From Nocardia sp. MH4 (GTDB lineage Bacteria; Actinomycetota; Actinomycetes; Mycobacteriales; Mycobacteriaceae): a stretch of 64,000 nt of DNA. The notes under the pieces are model-generated. The model was not told where the DNA came from. It ran no database searches and saw only the letters and a program-made list of their open reading frames with translations. The position numbers and the translations under genes were made by a program. Shown here piece after piece: positions 31,607 through 40,601 of this stretch. The stretch covers positions 22,754 through 86,753 of the forward strand of contig NZ_LPNR01000115.1 of assembly GCF_019266065.1 (NCBI RefSeq). Direction: 5' to 3'. Each line of letters opens with the position of its first letter. Within the stretch, counting starts at the first letter, position 1.

Positions 31607-32857
31607 ATGAATCGAACCGACAGCGGCGCGGCGGCGCGGCGGGTACGCCTGCTGCCCGCCGCTGTCGGCTATCTGCTGATCGGCGGGGCGACCGGGCTCG
31701 CCGCGCTGTTCGCGCTGGCCGCGCTGGCCGTCGTCGCCGCCATGAGCCTGATCGGGATCGGGATCCCGGCGCTGCCGGAGGCGGTGAGATTGATCCGCCC
31801 CCTGCTCACCCTGGAACGGCGCAGGGCGGGGCACCGCCTCGGCACCCCGATCACCTCGGCCTACCGGCCGCTGACCGGTGACCTGCGCGAACAGCTCGCG
31901 ACCCTGGCCGCCGACCCGGCGAACCGCCGCGACCTCGCCTGGCTGGTGCTGCACGGCGTGATCGGGCTACCGCTGGCCGCGCTGGCGGTGGCCCTGCCGT
32001 TGAGCGCGGTGCAGCATCTGGTGCTCCCCCTGCTCTGGTGGGCGGGGGTGGACGGGTTGCCCGGCAGCAACGGGCTGGTCGTCGTTTCCTGGCCCACGGC
32101 GGCCCTGAGCGTGCTGATCGGTCTGGTGTTCGGCGCCCTCGCCCTGCGCTCGCCCGAGGCGGCGACGGCGCAGGCGAAGCTCGCGCGAGCGCTGCTGGCG
32201 CCGGACGAGCACGCCCTGCTGGCCGACCGGGTCGCCGAACTCACCGCGACCAGGGCCGCCGCCCTCGACGCGCACGGCGCCGAACTGCGCCGCATCGAAC
32301 GCGACCTGCACGACGGCGCCCAGGCCAGGATCGCGGCGGTGATCATGCAGCTCGGGCTCGCCGAGCAATTGCGCGGGCGCGACCCCGACGCGGCGGACCG
32401 GATGGTGCGCACCGCCCAGGACACCGCGTCGGCGGCGCTGGCCGAACTGCGGGACGTGGTCCGCAGCGTCTACCCGCCGGTGCTCTCCGATCGCGGCCTG
32501 GCCAGTGCCGTCTCCGCGCTGGCCGCGCGCAGCCCGATCCCGTGTGTGGTGGAGCTGAACGGGATCACGCGACGGCCGATGGCGGTGGAGGCGGCGGCCT
32601 ACTTCGTCATCGCCGAGGCCGTCACCAACGCCACCAAGCACTCGGGGGCCGCGACGCTGTCGATCGAACTGGGCGGACCGCCGCAACTGCTGATCGTGGC
32701 GATCCGCGACGACGGCGTCGGCGGGGCGACGGTGACCGAGGGCGGTGGCCTGGCCGGCATCCGGCGCAGGGCCGAGGCCCTCGACGGCCGGATGACGCTG
32801 ACCAGCCCCGCCGGTGGGCCTACGCTGGTGCGCGTGGAGTTGCCGTGCGGGTCGTGA
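31607..32857 (+). CDS. Sensor histidine kinase (HisKA_3 type)
   Basis: Protein of 416 residues with an N-terminal DUF-like sensor region containing four hydrophobic helices (AAVGYLLIGGATGLAALFAL, VVAAMSLIGIGIPAL, VLHGVIGLPLAALAVAL, WPTAALSVLIGLVFGALAL). A dimerisation/phosphoacceptor helix follows with RRIERDLHDGAQARIAAVIM (His in DLHDG), and an HATPase domain with AEAVTNATKHSGAATLSIEL (N-box) and DDGVGGATVTEGGGLAGIRR (G-box). ATG 31607 starts 7 bases after the transporter gene. The stop overlaps the response regulator gene by 13 bases, so the two are a cognate pair. Confidence 0.93.
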   Translation: MNRTDSGAAARRVRLLPAAVGYLLIGGATGLAALFALAALAVVAAMSLIGIGIPALPEAVRLIRPLLTLERRRAGHRLGTPITSAYRPLTGDLREQLATLAADPANRRDLAWLVLHGVIGLPLAALAVALPLSAVQHLVLPLLWWAGVDGLPGSNGLVVVSWPTAALSVLIGLVFGALALRSPEAATAQAKLARALLAPDEHALLADRVAELTATRAAALDAHGAELRRIERDLHDGAQARIAAVIMQLGLAEQLRGRDPDAADRMVRTAQDTASAALAELRDVVRSVYPPVLSDRGLASAVSALAARSPIPCVVELNGITRRPMAVEAAAYFVIAEAVTNATKHSGAATLSIELGGPPQLLIVAIRDDGVGGATVTEGGGLAGIRRRAEALDGRMTLTSPAGGPTLVRVELPCGS

Positions 32858-33504
32858 TCGCCGAGGACGACGCCCTCCTGCGAGAAGGCCTGGTCCTGCT
32901 GTTGAAGACCGCCGGGATCGAGGTGGTCGCCGCCGTCGACAATGCCGACGATTTCCTCGCCGTGGTCACCGCCGACCGCCCGGACGCGGTGGTGGTCGAC
33001 GTGCGGCTCCCGCCGACCTTCACCGACGACGGCCTGCGCGCCGCCGTGCGGGCCAGGACCGTGCACCCCGGGCTGCCGGTGCTCGTCCTGTCGGCCTATG
33101 TCGAGGACAGCTACGCCGCCGAACTGCTCGGCGACGGCGCGGGCGGGGTGGGCTATCTGCTCAAGGAGCGGGTCGGCAAGGTCGACCGGTTCCTGGATTC
33201 GCTGCACCGGGTCGCCGCCGGCGGCACCGCGATGGACCCGGAGGTGATCGCGCAGCTGCTGGTGCGTCGCCGCGTCGACGATCCGCTGTCGACGCTGACG
33301 GCCAGGGAACGGGAAGTACTCGCGCTGATGGCGGAGGGCCAGGACAACTCCGCCATCGCCGCCGGACTCGTCGTCACCGAAGGCGCTGTGCTCAAACACA
33401 TTCGCAGCATCTTCGCCAAGCTCGGCCTGGCCGCCGACGAGTCCGGCCACCGGCGGGTGCTCGCGGTGCTCGCCTATCTCAACGCTCGTCCCGGTCGGCC
33501 GTGA
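32845..33504 (+). CDS. NarL/LuxR-type response regulator
   Basis: Protein of 219 residues partnered with the preceding kinase. The receiver domain has the acidic pair IAEDDALLREG, the phosphoacceptor Asp in PDAVVVDVRLPP, the Ser in VLVLSAYVED and the Lys in YLLKERVGKV. The C-terminal LuxR-type HTH contains LTAREREVLALMAEGQDNSA and VTEGAVLKHIRSIFAKLGL. GTG 32845 lies inside the kinase gene (13-base overlap). It may regulate the upstream MFS operon or distant genes; no operator can be assigned. Confidence 0.94.
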   Translation: MRVVIAEDDALLREGLVLLLKTAGIEVVAAVDNADDFLAVVTADRPDAVVVDVRLPPTFTDDGLRAAVRARTVHPGLPVLVLSAYVEDSYAAELLGDGAGGVGYLLKERVGKVDRFLDSLHRVAAGGTAMDPEVIAQLLVRRRVDDPLSTLTAREREVLALMAEGQDNSAIAAGLVVTEGAVLKHIRSIFAKLGLAADESGHRRVLAVLAYLNARPGRP

Positions 33505-33511
33505 ACGCGCG

Positions 33512-35038
33512 TCACCGCACCGCGCCGGACCCGGGCCGCTCCGACGGCGACCCGGCCTCGTCGCGGCAGGTCAGGTCGGTGCCGGGCAGAGTCCCGTCGA
33601 GCAGGTAGGTGTTGACGGCAGCGCTGACACAGCCGTTCGGGTAGTTGCCGTAGATCCAGTGGATCGGCACGTCCGGCAGGGTCACCAGCCGTGAGCCGCG
33701 CAGTGCCCGGTGCATGACCTGAGCGCCCGCGAAGGTGGTGCGCGTATCGCCGGTGGACTGCACGATCAGACTCGGCACAGCGTTGTCGATCACCGTGGTC
33801 GGCTCGACCGGCGGCGCCCAGAACGCGCACGGCGTGATGTTGTTCGCGAACGCGCCGAACAGTGGCTGCTCGGCCCGGCTCGCCTCGATATTGCGCCGGT
33901 ACCAGTCTGGATCGCGCGGCACTTCCGCGTCGCCGCAGAGCACGGCGGTGGCCGTGGAGAGGTCGCGCGGCTGGGCCGTCAGCATGAACGACAGCGAGGC
34001 GGCCAGCCCCGGTTCCGGGGTCACCGTGACGCCGTCGGCGGCGTCGGCGAGCTGACGCAGTTGTGCGGCCAGCAGCGGATACTTGCGTGGATCGTCGAGT
34101 TCGGCGAACAGCAGCGTCGGCAGGCTGTGCTGGTCGACGGTGAATTCGCCGATCCGGATCGGCCGCTCCTTCGCCCGGCGCACCATCGCCTGCACCGACT
34201 CGCGCACGGCGGAACGATCTGTGCCGAAACGGTATTCGCCGTCGCGCGCCGCGGTCCAGTCCGCCCACAGGTCGAAGGCGGCCTCGTTGACCGGACCCAT
34301 GGCGCGCAGCATTTCCGACGCGCCGTAGTGCTCGGGGTCGACGGCGCTGTCGAGGACGAAGCGGTCGGCGCGGTCGGGGAAGAGCTGAGAGAACACCGCG
34401 CCGAGGTAGGTGCCGTAGGAGGCGCCGAAATAGCTGATCCGGTCCTCGCCGAGCACCGAGCGGATGAGGTCCATGTCGCGCGCGGTATTGCGGGTGGTGA
34501 TGTGGCGCAGGCGGGGACCCTCGTTCGCCGCGCACTGGGCGGCCAGCCCAGCCTGGCGGGCGGTGCTCGTGGCGAAGTCGCCCGCGTCGAGTCCGGCGGA
34601 CTGGATCCAGAACCCCTCCTGCCAGCGGCAATTCACCGCGGCGGAGCGGCCGATGCCGCGCGGGTCCATGCCGATCAGGTCGTAGCGGGCACGGACCTCG
34701 GGTGTCATCCCGGCGCTCAGGTCGATCGGGTAGCCCAGGCCGGGGCCACCCGGGCCGCCCGGGTTGGACAGCAGCACGCCGTGGCGGCGCGCCGGATCGG
34801 TGGCGGGCAGGCGGGAGATGGCCACGGTCATCGTCTCGCCCCCCGGCGCCGAATAGTCCACCGGCACGGTGACATCGGCGCACTGCGCGCCCGCCGGGTC
34901 GAGGCGGGGGTCCTCGCAGGATCGCCAGGACAGCGTCTGCCGGCGGAAGGAGTCGAGCGGGTCGGCCGAAGCCGGTGCGGCGGTGAGTAATCCGAGAACG
35001 GTGGCGGCGGTGAGCGCGGCCGTCGTCAGGCGCTTCAT
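33512..35038 (-). CDS. Secreted alpha/beta hydrolase, tripeptidyl aminopeptidase (SlpD/SlpE) type
   Basis: Exported hydrolase of 508 residues (peptidase S33-like). A signal peptide (MKRLTTAALTAATVLGLLTA, cleavage after ASA-DP) precedes the core: NPGGPGGPGLGYPID oxyanion region, YDLIGMDPRGIGRS, nucleophile elbow SYFGASYGTYLG, an Asp in IVQSTGDTRTTF and a C-terminal TAP-like part with VPIHWIYGNYPNGC. Cys pairs suggest disulfides. It resembles mycobacterial and Streptomyces exported tripeptidyl aminopeptidases. The ATG at 35038 overlaps the stop of the upstream beta-lactamase-like gene by four bases, so the two are coupled. Confidence 0.92.
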   Translation of the reverse strand: MKRLTTAALTAATVLGLLTAAPASADPLDSFRRQTLSWRSCEDPRLDPAGAQCADVTVPVDYSAPGGETMTVAISRLPATDPARRHGVLLSNPGGPGGPGLGYPIDLSAGMTPEVRARYDLIGMDPRGIGRSAAVNCRWQEGFWIQSAGLDAGDFATSTARQAGLAAQCAANEGPRLRHITTRNTARDMDLIRSVLGEDRISYFGASYGTYLGAVFSQLFPDRADRFVLDSAVDPEHYGASEMLRAMGPVNEAAFDLWADWTAARDGEYRFGTDRSAVRESVQAMVRRAKERPIRIGEFTVDQHSLPTLLFAELDDPRKYPLLAAQLRQLADAADGVTVTPEPGLAASLSFMLTAQPRDLSTATAVLCGDAEVPRDPDWYRRNIEASRAEQPLFGAFANNITPCAFWAPPVEPTTVIDNAVPSLIVQSTGDTRTTFAGAQVMHRALRGSRLVTLPDVPIHWIYGNYPNGCVSAAVNTYLLDGTLPGTDLTCRDEAGSPSERPGSGAVR

Positions 35039-36207
35039 GCCGCGCACACGATCGCGTCGAAGGCCTGGTCGACGAGTTTCGCCTGTTCCTCGCTGCCGGG
35101 CAGCTGGTTCACCATGAGGGCGACCGCGACGCCGTCGGCGGTCGTGCCGGTGTGGGTTCCGAAGCCGGGGATGCTGCCACCGTGCCCGCTCACCTGTTCC
35201 CCGCAGGACGCGGTGCGCTGGATCAGGCCCAAACCGTAACCGGCCGTGGGCATCCGATCGAAGGGCACGGTGCGGCGCATCTCGTCGAGCTGGGCGGGAG
35301 CCAGCAGCTTGCCGTTCAGCAGGGCGGCGAAGAAGCGATTGAGGTCGGCGCCGGTCGAGATCATATCGCCCGCGGTGTCGGCCCAGGAGGGATCGAGTTC
35401 GGTGAAATCGACTCGAGTGCCGTCGATGTCCTGATAGCCGCGCGAGTGCGGGGAGCGCAGGCCGGTGTCGCCGGACGCGGGCGTGTAGGTGTCGCGCAAG
35501 CCGAGCGGTTCGATGATCCTGGTCGCGATCTCGGCGGCCGCCGGACGGCCGGTGACCTGCTCGATCAGCATGCCGAGGAGCACATAGTTGGTGTTGGTGT
35601 ACACGGCGCGGGCACCCGGCTCGTACTGCGGCGGCATCGTCATCGCGATGCGCACCAGGTCGGCGGGGCTGTGATGCTGTCGCCGCGCGGCTTCGGTAGC
35701 GATGTCGAGCTGCGGGGAGCCGGGGTCGGTGGGCTTGCTGGGATCGCCGCTGGCCAGATACTCGGGCAGGCCGCTGGTGTGCTGGAGCAGCTGACGCACG
35801 GTGACGCGATCCCCGTCGTTGCCGTTGCCGTGCACGACCCCGGGCAGATAGCGCTCGACGGGCGCGTCCAGCTCGACCTTGCCCTCGGCGACCAGCTGCA
35901 GCAGCACGGTCGCGACGAAGCTCTTGGTATTGCTGCCGATCCGGACGAAGGCTCCGTCGGGAATCGGCGCGCCGGAGGCGATGTCGCCGACGCCCGCGGT
36001 GACGGTACGTTCGCCCGCCGGGGTGGTGATCACGGCCTGGGCGCCGGGGAAGCCCGCCCGCACCAGTGTTTCGAGGGCCTGTCGCACCTCGGGCCCCGGC
36101 GCCGTCGGCGGCGCGCTCTCGCCACCACACGCGGGCACGGCGAGCAGCGCGACGGCGCACGCTCCCGCGGCGACGATGCGGCGGGACCTGCTGCGAAATA
36201 GGGTCAT
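35035..36207 (-). CDS. Class C beta-lactamase-like serine hydrolase, lipoprotein
   Basis: Protein of 390 residues. The N-terminal lipobox LLAVPACGG indicates a lipid-anchored, exported protein. Catalytic motifs: SxxK in GSNTKSFVAT, the Tyr-box YTNTNYVLLG and HGG in EQVSGHGGSIPGF (third motif). This is the D-alanyl-D-alanine carboxypeptidase/esterase (DacB-EstB, Pfam beta-lactamase) family; true beta-lactamase activity is uncertain. It is the first gene of a two-gene operon with the tripeptidyl-aminopeptidase-like hydrolase, so both products act outside the membrane, perhaps on cell-wall peptides. Confidence 0.93.
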   Translation of the reverse strand: MTLFRSRSRRIVAAGACAVALLAVPACGGESAPPTAPGPEVRQALETLVRAGFPGAQAVITTPAGERTVTAGVGDIASGAPIPDGAFVRIGSNTKSFVATVLLQLVAEGKVELDAPVERYLPGVVHGNGNDGDRVTVRQLLQHTSGLPEYLASGDPSKPTDPGSPQLDIATEAARRQHHSPADLVRIAMTMPPQYEPGARAVYTNTNYVLLGMLIEQVTGRPAAAEIATRIIEPLGLRDTYTPASGDTGLRSPHSRGYQDIDGTRVDFTELDPSWADTAGDMISTGADLNRFFAALLNGKLLAPAQLDEMRRTVPFDRMPTAGYGLGLIQRTASCGEQVSGHGGSIPGFGTHTGTTADGVAVALMVNQLPGSEEQAKLVDQAFDAIVCAA

Positions 36208-36370
36208 GAGCTGCGCTTTCCTCCTGCTGAGACGGTGCCTGCCTGACTGTTTCGAGCGTAGGAAGACCAGCCCGCCGCGCCCATGCCGCGCGCGCCCGAA
36301 TCCGAGGTGGTGCCAGCACTACCAACCCAGGGGTGGGGAAGGTGAAACGCCCATGGTGGGGGCGGAAGTC

Positions 36371-36412
36371 CCCCTAGGGGTGGCTGTTTCGGCGGCTGCG
36401 CGCCCATAACGT
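36371..36412 (+). promoter_or_regulatory. Candidate promoter/operator of the small secreted protein gene
   Basis: A perfect palindrome CCCCTAGGGG (36371-36380) lies 27 bases before TAACGT (36408-36413), a possible -10 about 37 bases ahead of the ATG at 36450. The 36208-36449 interval otherwise holds no gene. The element is suggestive only. Confidence 0.35.
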
Positions 36413-36449
36413 TCATCTCGTCGAAAACGAACGCAGAGGAGCGAACGAC

Positions 36450-36677
36450 ATGCGCATCAAAACCACCATCGCCGCCGGACTGCTGGCTGCCGCGACCGTC
36501 GCCGGGGTGTCGACGGTCGCCGCGGGCAACGCCGCCGCCGGCCCGTACGGCACCTACTACGGCACCTACGCCACCCTCGCCGCCTGTCGCGCCGACGGCG
36601 AGTCGTCCTACACCGGCGGCTACTACTGGGAGTGCACCGAGAACTGGGACGGCTGGGACCTCTACATCTGGTACTGA
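36450..36677 (+). CDS. Small secreted protein with two cysteines
   Basis: Protein of 75 residues. A signal peptide (MRIKTTIAAGLLAAATVAGV, cleavage near NAAA-GP) leaves a mature peptide of about 45 residues rich in Tyr, Trp and Gly: GPYGTYYGTYATLAACRADG and GGYYWECTENWDGWDLYIWY. One disulfide between the two Cys is likely. ATG 36450 follows CAGAGGAGC. Similar short exported peptides of unknown role are common in actinobacteria. It stands alone, with a terminator right behind, upstream of a SARP-type regulator. Confidence 0.88.
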   Translation: MRIKTTIAAGLLAAATVAGVSTVAAGNAAAGPYGTYYGTYATLAACRADGESSYTGGYYWECTENWDGWDLYIWY

Positions 36678-36698
36678 GCTACCTGATCGTCCGACCCA

Positions 36699-36725
36699 GG
36701 GGCATCCGGCGACGCCGGGTGCCCC
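36699..36725 (+). terminator. Hairpin terminator
   Basis: 12-bp stem GGGGCATCCGGC/GCCGGGTGCCCC (36699-36710 with 36714-36725, one G-T pair) and a 3-nt loop, followed by TTCTC. It ends the small secreted protein transcript. Confidence 0.82.
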
Positions 36726-36785
36726 TTCTCGGTGTTCGGCTAGATTGTCGGTCTGAGTTCCCCCAGTGAGAGAGATTGGCCGCGC

Positions 36786-39755
36786 ATGCTGACGTTCGCC
36801 GTGCTCGGTGAGATCCGTGCCTGGCGCGCTGGGATCGAGCTCGACCTCGGCTCCCGGCAGCAGCGCGCTCTGCTGGCCGCCCTACTGCTGCGCACCGGCC
36901 GCTCGGCCACCGTCGACGAACTGATCGACGACGTCTGGGGCGAGAACCCCACCGCCAGCGCCGTGGGCGCGCTGCGCAATCACATCCTGCATTTGCGCCG
37001 GGTCCTCGAACCAGGGCGCGTGGCGGGGGAGCCGCCGCAGGTGCTGGTCGCGCTCGGCGGCGGCTACGCGCTGCGGGTGCCGGTGGGCTGCGTCGACATC
37101 GAACAGGTCGACGACTTGATGCTCACCCCGCACTCCGACCCCCAGACCGCGGGCGACACCGTCGACGCCGCCTTGCGGTTCTGGACCGGCACCCCGCTGG
37201 CCGGACTGCCCGGCCCCTTCGCCGAGCGGCAGCGCGCCCACCTCGCCGACCGCAGGCTCGTCCTGCTGGAACAGCGCGCCGAACTCGACCTGCGCCGGGG
37301 CCGCTATGCCGAGGCCGTCGCCGACCTCACCCCGTTGTGCGCCGAGCACCCGCTGCGCGAACGGCCCCGCGCGCTGCTGATGACGGCGCTCTACCACGCC
37401 GGTCGCCAGGCCGAGGCGCTGCGCGTCTACGCCGACACCCGCCGCGAACTCGTCGACCAGCTCGGCATCGAACCAGGGCGCGAACTCGCCGATTTGCACC
37501 GGCGCATCCTGGCCGGTGAGCTGAGCACGCCGCGCGAGCCTGCCGCGCAGGTCCGGCCGCGGGCGCCGCAGCGGGTCGCGCAGTTGCCCGCCGACGTCGT
37601 CGACTTCACCGGCCGCGCCGAGGTGGTCGACCTGCTCGCCGCGCGGCTCACCGCGACGGGGACCGGGGTGCCGGTCTGCGCGATCGGCGGGATGGGCGGG
37701 ATCGGCAAGAGCGCACTGGCCGTGCACGTGGCGCACCGGGTGCGCGAGCGATTCCCCGACGGGCAGCTGCACGTCGACCTGCACGGCTTCGCCGCCGATC
37801 ACGCCGGCGGCGCCACCGCCGCCGACACCCTCGGCGACTTCCTGCGCGTGCTCGGTGTGCCGGAGGGTGAACTCGCCGCGGGCGCCGCCGAGCGCGCGGC
37901 CCAGTTCCGCAGCCGGCTGGCCGGGAAACGGGTGCTGGTCGTCCTCGACAACGCCCGCTCGGTCGACCAGGTCGCGCCGCTGATTCCCGGTACCCCCGGC
38001 TCGGCGGTGCTGGTCACCAGCCGTTCGGCGCTGCCCGAGCTACCGGGCACCACCGCGGTGCGCCTCGACGTGCTCACCGATACCGAGGCGCACAGCCTGC
38101 TCGCCGGGATCGCGGGCCGCGACCGGATCGCGGCCGAACCCGAGGCGGTCGCCGCGGTGCTCGGCGCCTGCGGTGGCCTGCCGCTCGCGGTCCGCATCGT
38201 CGGTGCCCGGCTGGCCGCGCGCCCGGCTTGGACGGTGCGGATCGTGGCCGAGCGGTTGCGCGACACCGCGCAGCGGCTCAGTGTCCTGCGCACCGGCGAA
38301 CTCGCCGTCGAGCTGGCCTTCCGGATCAGCTACGACCAGCTCGACACCGGTCACGCGCGCGCGTTCCGGATGCTGGCGGTGCCCGAGGTCGGGGAGATCT
38401 GCACCGAGGGCGCCGCCGCGATCCTCGGGATCGAGGTCGCCGAGGCCGAGCAGGTGTGCGAGGACCTGGTCGACCTGAACCTGCTCGAGACCACCGCGCC
38501 CGGCCGCTACACCTATCACGACCTGCTGCGCCTGTTCGCCAGGGAACTGCCGGTCACCGGTGCCGCCGACCCGCCGCTGACCGCGCTGCGCAGGCTGCTC
38601 GACTTCTACCTCGCCACTGTGAAACAGGCTGTCGCCGTCTGTAATCCGGGCACCCGGCTGCCCGAGCACCTGCGCCCGACCGCCGCGCCGGGCGTCCGGT
38701 TCGCCGACGAGCACGCGGCCCAGGCGTGGCTGGCCGGACAGCGGCACAACCTGGTCTCGCTCTATCGCCAGTGCGCGCAAGCCGGTGGCCCGGTGCTGGC
38801 CCCGGCCGCCGATATCGCCTGGGCCACCGCCGAACTCATCGACGGCGGCGCGAACTGCATCGAGGTCGCACGGGCGCTGGAGGAACTGCTCGACGCCGCG
38901 TTGTGCGCGGGTGACCGCTCGGTGGAATGTCGGGTGCGGGTCGCCCTCGGCGCGCTGTTCGCCTATTCGCTCGGCGCGCTGCGGCAGGGGCGCGACCATC
39001 AGCGCATCGCGCTGTCGCTGGATCGCGGCACCATCAGCGATGCCCGGCTCACCGCGTTCGCCGCGCAGCTGCTGTCGTCCTCGACCCGGCGCGGCACCGA
39101 AACGGCCGCGCCGCTGGCCCATTCGGCGCGGGCGATCCGGCTGGCCCGCCGGGTCGGCGACCGGGCGATCGAGTGCGCGTGCCTGGTCCACGAGGTGAAG
39201 ACCTACTCCGACGCGGGCGATTTCCCGGCGGCCAGGGAGCGCGCGGTCACCGCGCGGGCGCTGGCCGCCGAGCTGGGCAACCGGTCGCTCGAGGCGATGG
39301 CGACGCACGAACTCGGGGTCACCCTGGTCTATCAGGGGGAGACGGCCGAGGGGGTGCGGCTGTGCGAGGAGGCGGTCGCGCTCGGCCGGGCCGGCGGGAT
39401 CGAACTGCGGCTGGGCTGGGCGCTGTCACGGCTGGCGCACGTGCTGCTGATGGCAGGCCGGGCCGCCGACGCCGAACCCGTCGTCGACGAGGCGATCCAG
39501 GTGCTCACCCGTGCGATCGGGCCGCTGACCAGGGCCAGAGTGCTGGTGCTCCAGGGGCTGATCAAACAGGCCACCGGGAAACCGGGCGAGGCGGAGGAGT
39601 CCTTCACCGCCGCGGCGGAGTCGTTCGAGACGATGCAGGATCCGCAGCTGACCCACGAACGGCTCGACGCCGAACTGGAGGCGCCGGTGATGGCGCTGCT
39701 GCACGATCATCTCGCCGCGCTGCGTGCCCGCCGGGACATCATCGCCGCGTCATAG
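36786..39755 (+). CDS. SARP-type (AfsR-like) regulator: OmpR-wHTH, BTAD, NB-ARC and TPR domains
   Basis: Protein of 989 residues. The N-terminal winged helix (about residues 1-95) starts MLTFAVLGEIRAWRAGIELD and contains RQQRALLAALLLRTGRSATV. A BTAD domain (about 100-245) has DRRLVLLEQRAELDLRRGRY and REELVDQLGIEPG-like sequence. The NB-ARC ATPase has P-loop GGMGGIGKSA (301-310), Walker B VLVVLDNARSV and GLPLAVRIVG. Helical TPR-like repeats fill the rest. Such proteins activate secondary-metabolite or stress genes in actinobacteria. No biosynthetic cluster lies next to it, so its targets are probably elsewhere. ATG 36786 follows GAGAGAGATTGG. Confidence 0.93.
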   Translation: MLTFAVLGEIRAWRAGIELDLGSRQQRALLAALLLRTGRSATVDELIDDVWGENPTASAVGALRNHILHLRRVLEPGRVAGEPPQVLVALGGGYALRVPVGCVDIEQVDDLMLTPHSDPQTAGDTVDAALRFWTGTPLAGLPGPFAERQRAHLADRRLVLLEQRAELDLRRGRYAEAVADLTPLCAEHPLRERPRALLMTALYHAGRQAEALRVYADTRRELVDQLGIEPGRELADLHRRILAGELSTPREPAAQVRPRAPQRVAQLPADVVDFTGRAEVVDLLAARLTATGTGVPVCAIGGMGGIGKSALAVHVAHRVRERFPDGQLHVDLHGFAADHAGGATAADTLGDFLRVLGVPEGELAAGAAERAAQFRSRLAGKRVLVVLDNARSVDQVAPLIPGTPGSAVLVTSRSALPELPGTTAVRLDVLTDTEAHSLLAGIAGRDRIAAEPEAVAAVLGACGGLPLAVRIVGARLAARPAWTVRIVAERLRDTAQRLSVLRTGELAVELAFRISYDQLDTGHARAFRMLAVPEVGEICTEGAAAILGIEVAEAEQVCEDLVDLNLLETTAPGRYTYHDLLRLFARELPVTGAADPPLTALRRLLDFYLATVKQAVAVCNPGTRLPEHLRPTAAPGVRFADEHAAQAWLAGQRHNLVSLYRQCAQAGGPVLAPAADIAWATAELIDGGANCIEVARALEELLDAALCAGDRSVECRVRVALGALFAYSLGALRQGRDHQRIALSLDRGTISDARLTAFAAQLLSSSTRRGTETAAPLAHSARAIRLARRVGDRAIECACLVHEVKTYSDAGDFPAARERAVTARALAAELGNRSLEAMATHELGVTLVYQGETAEGVRLCEEAVALGRAGGIELRLGWALSRLAHVLLMAGRAADAEPVVDEAIQVLTRAIGPLTRARVLVLQGLIKQATGKPGEAEESFTAAAESFETMQDPQLTHERLDAELEAPVMALLHDHLAALRARRDIIAAS

Positions 39756-39897
39756 CGGCGTCATCACGGGGCGCGAATATTCGTGAGGCACTGGCGAACA
39801 CAAGTGTTCACGCGATAGATTGCCCTATGTACCCGGTTGTCGCGACAGCGAGCCGCGTCGTCGCCGGGGGGGTCGGCGGCCCGGACCGGGACAACGA

Positions 39898-39933
39898 GAA
39901 CGGGATGTCCGAACTGCTCCGGACATCCCGTTC
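39898..39933 (-). terminator. Terminator of ppa
   Basis: Perfect 14-bp stem (39898-39911 with 39920-39933) with an 8-nt loop, 17 bases after the ppa stop on the minus strand. The 39756-39897 stretch between the regulator and this hairpin shows no gene. Confidence 0.85.
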
Positions 39934-39949
39934 TTCGTGCACCGTCAGC

Positions 39950-40438
39950 TCAGTGGCCGGCTTCCTTCAGGCGGGTGAAGGACTCGTCGATGACCTTCTC
40001 GGCCTCGGCGCGGCCCAGCCACTCCGAACCCTGGACGAACTTGCCCGGCTCCAGGTCCTTGTAGCGCTCGAAGAAGTGCTTGATCGCCGACAGCTCGAAC
40101 TCCGAGACGTCGCCAAGTTCCTGGATGTGGTCCCAGCGCGGGTCGCCCGCGGGCACGCACAGCACCTTGTCGTCGCCGCCGGCTTCGTCGGTCATGCGGT
40201 ACACGCCGATCGGACGGGCTTCCACGATCACGCCGGGGAAGACCGACTCGGGCAGCAGCACCAGCGCGTCCAGCGGATCGCCGTCCTCGCCGAGGGTGTT
40301 CTCGATGAAGCCGTAGTCGGCCGGGTAGCCCATGGAGGTGTACAGGTACCGGTCGAGCTTGACCCGGCCGCTCTCGTGATCGACCTCGTACTTGTTCCGA
40401 GAGCCCTTGGGGATCTCGATGGTGACGTCGAACTCCAC
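39950..40438 (-). CDS. ppa: Inorganic pyrophosphatase
   Basis: Family I soluble pyrophosphatase of 162 residues that hydrolyses PPi to phosphate and pulls biosynthetic reactions forward. It contains the metal-binding signature DGDPLDALVL with upstream YTSMGYPADYGFIENTLGED, and the Lys/Arg/Tyr residues of the active site in ESGRVKLDRYLY. GTG 40438 follows AAGGAGATGG, a strong site; the frame runs on upstream to about 40786, but that overlaps the dacB promoter. ppa next to dacB, divergently arranged, is the same as in M. tuberculosis (Rv3628/Rv3627c). Confidence 0.97.
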   Translation of the reverse strand: MEFDVTIEIPKGSRNKYEVDHESGRVKLDRYLYTSMGYPADYGFIENTLGEDGDPLDALVLLPESVFPGVIVEARPIGVYRMTDEAGGDDKVLCVPAGDPRWDHIQELGDVSEFELSAIKHFFERYKDLEPGKFVQGSEWLGRAEAEKVIDESFTRLKEAGH

Positions 40439-40601
40439 GCCATCTCCTTGCTCGTTCGAGTGCTTCTCTGCCGAATCGCCAGATCGTTCTGGGGAACCGT
40501 TGCGCAACGAGGATAGTGTGGTGTGCTGGTACACCGGTGCGGCAGGCGGCTCAGCGCGCAGTCGAGGCGTGTCGGGCGGCGTTGAGGGAGAGACGACGGT
40601 C

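Noticed and set aside
33512..36325. A 937-residue version of the tripeptidyl aminopeptidase
   Set aside because: The upstream part is an out-of-frame reading of the beta-lactamase-like gene; the signal peptide at 35038 is the real start.
39796..39809. Possible LexA box GAACACAAGTGTTC
   Set aside because: Actinobacterial SOS boxes have four bases between GAAC and GTTC; here there are six, and no SOS gene follows.
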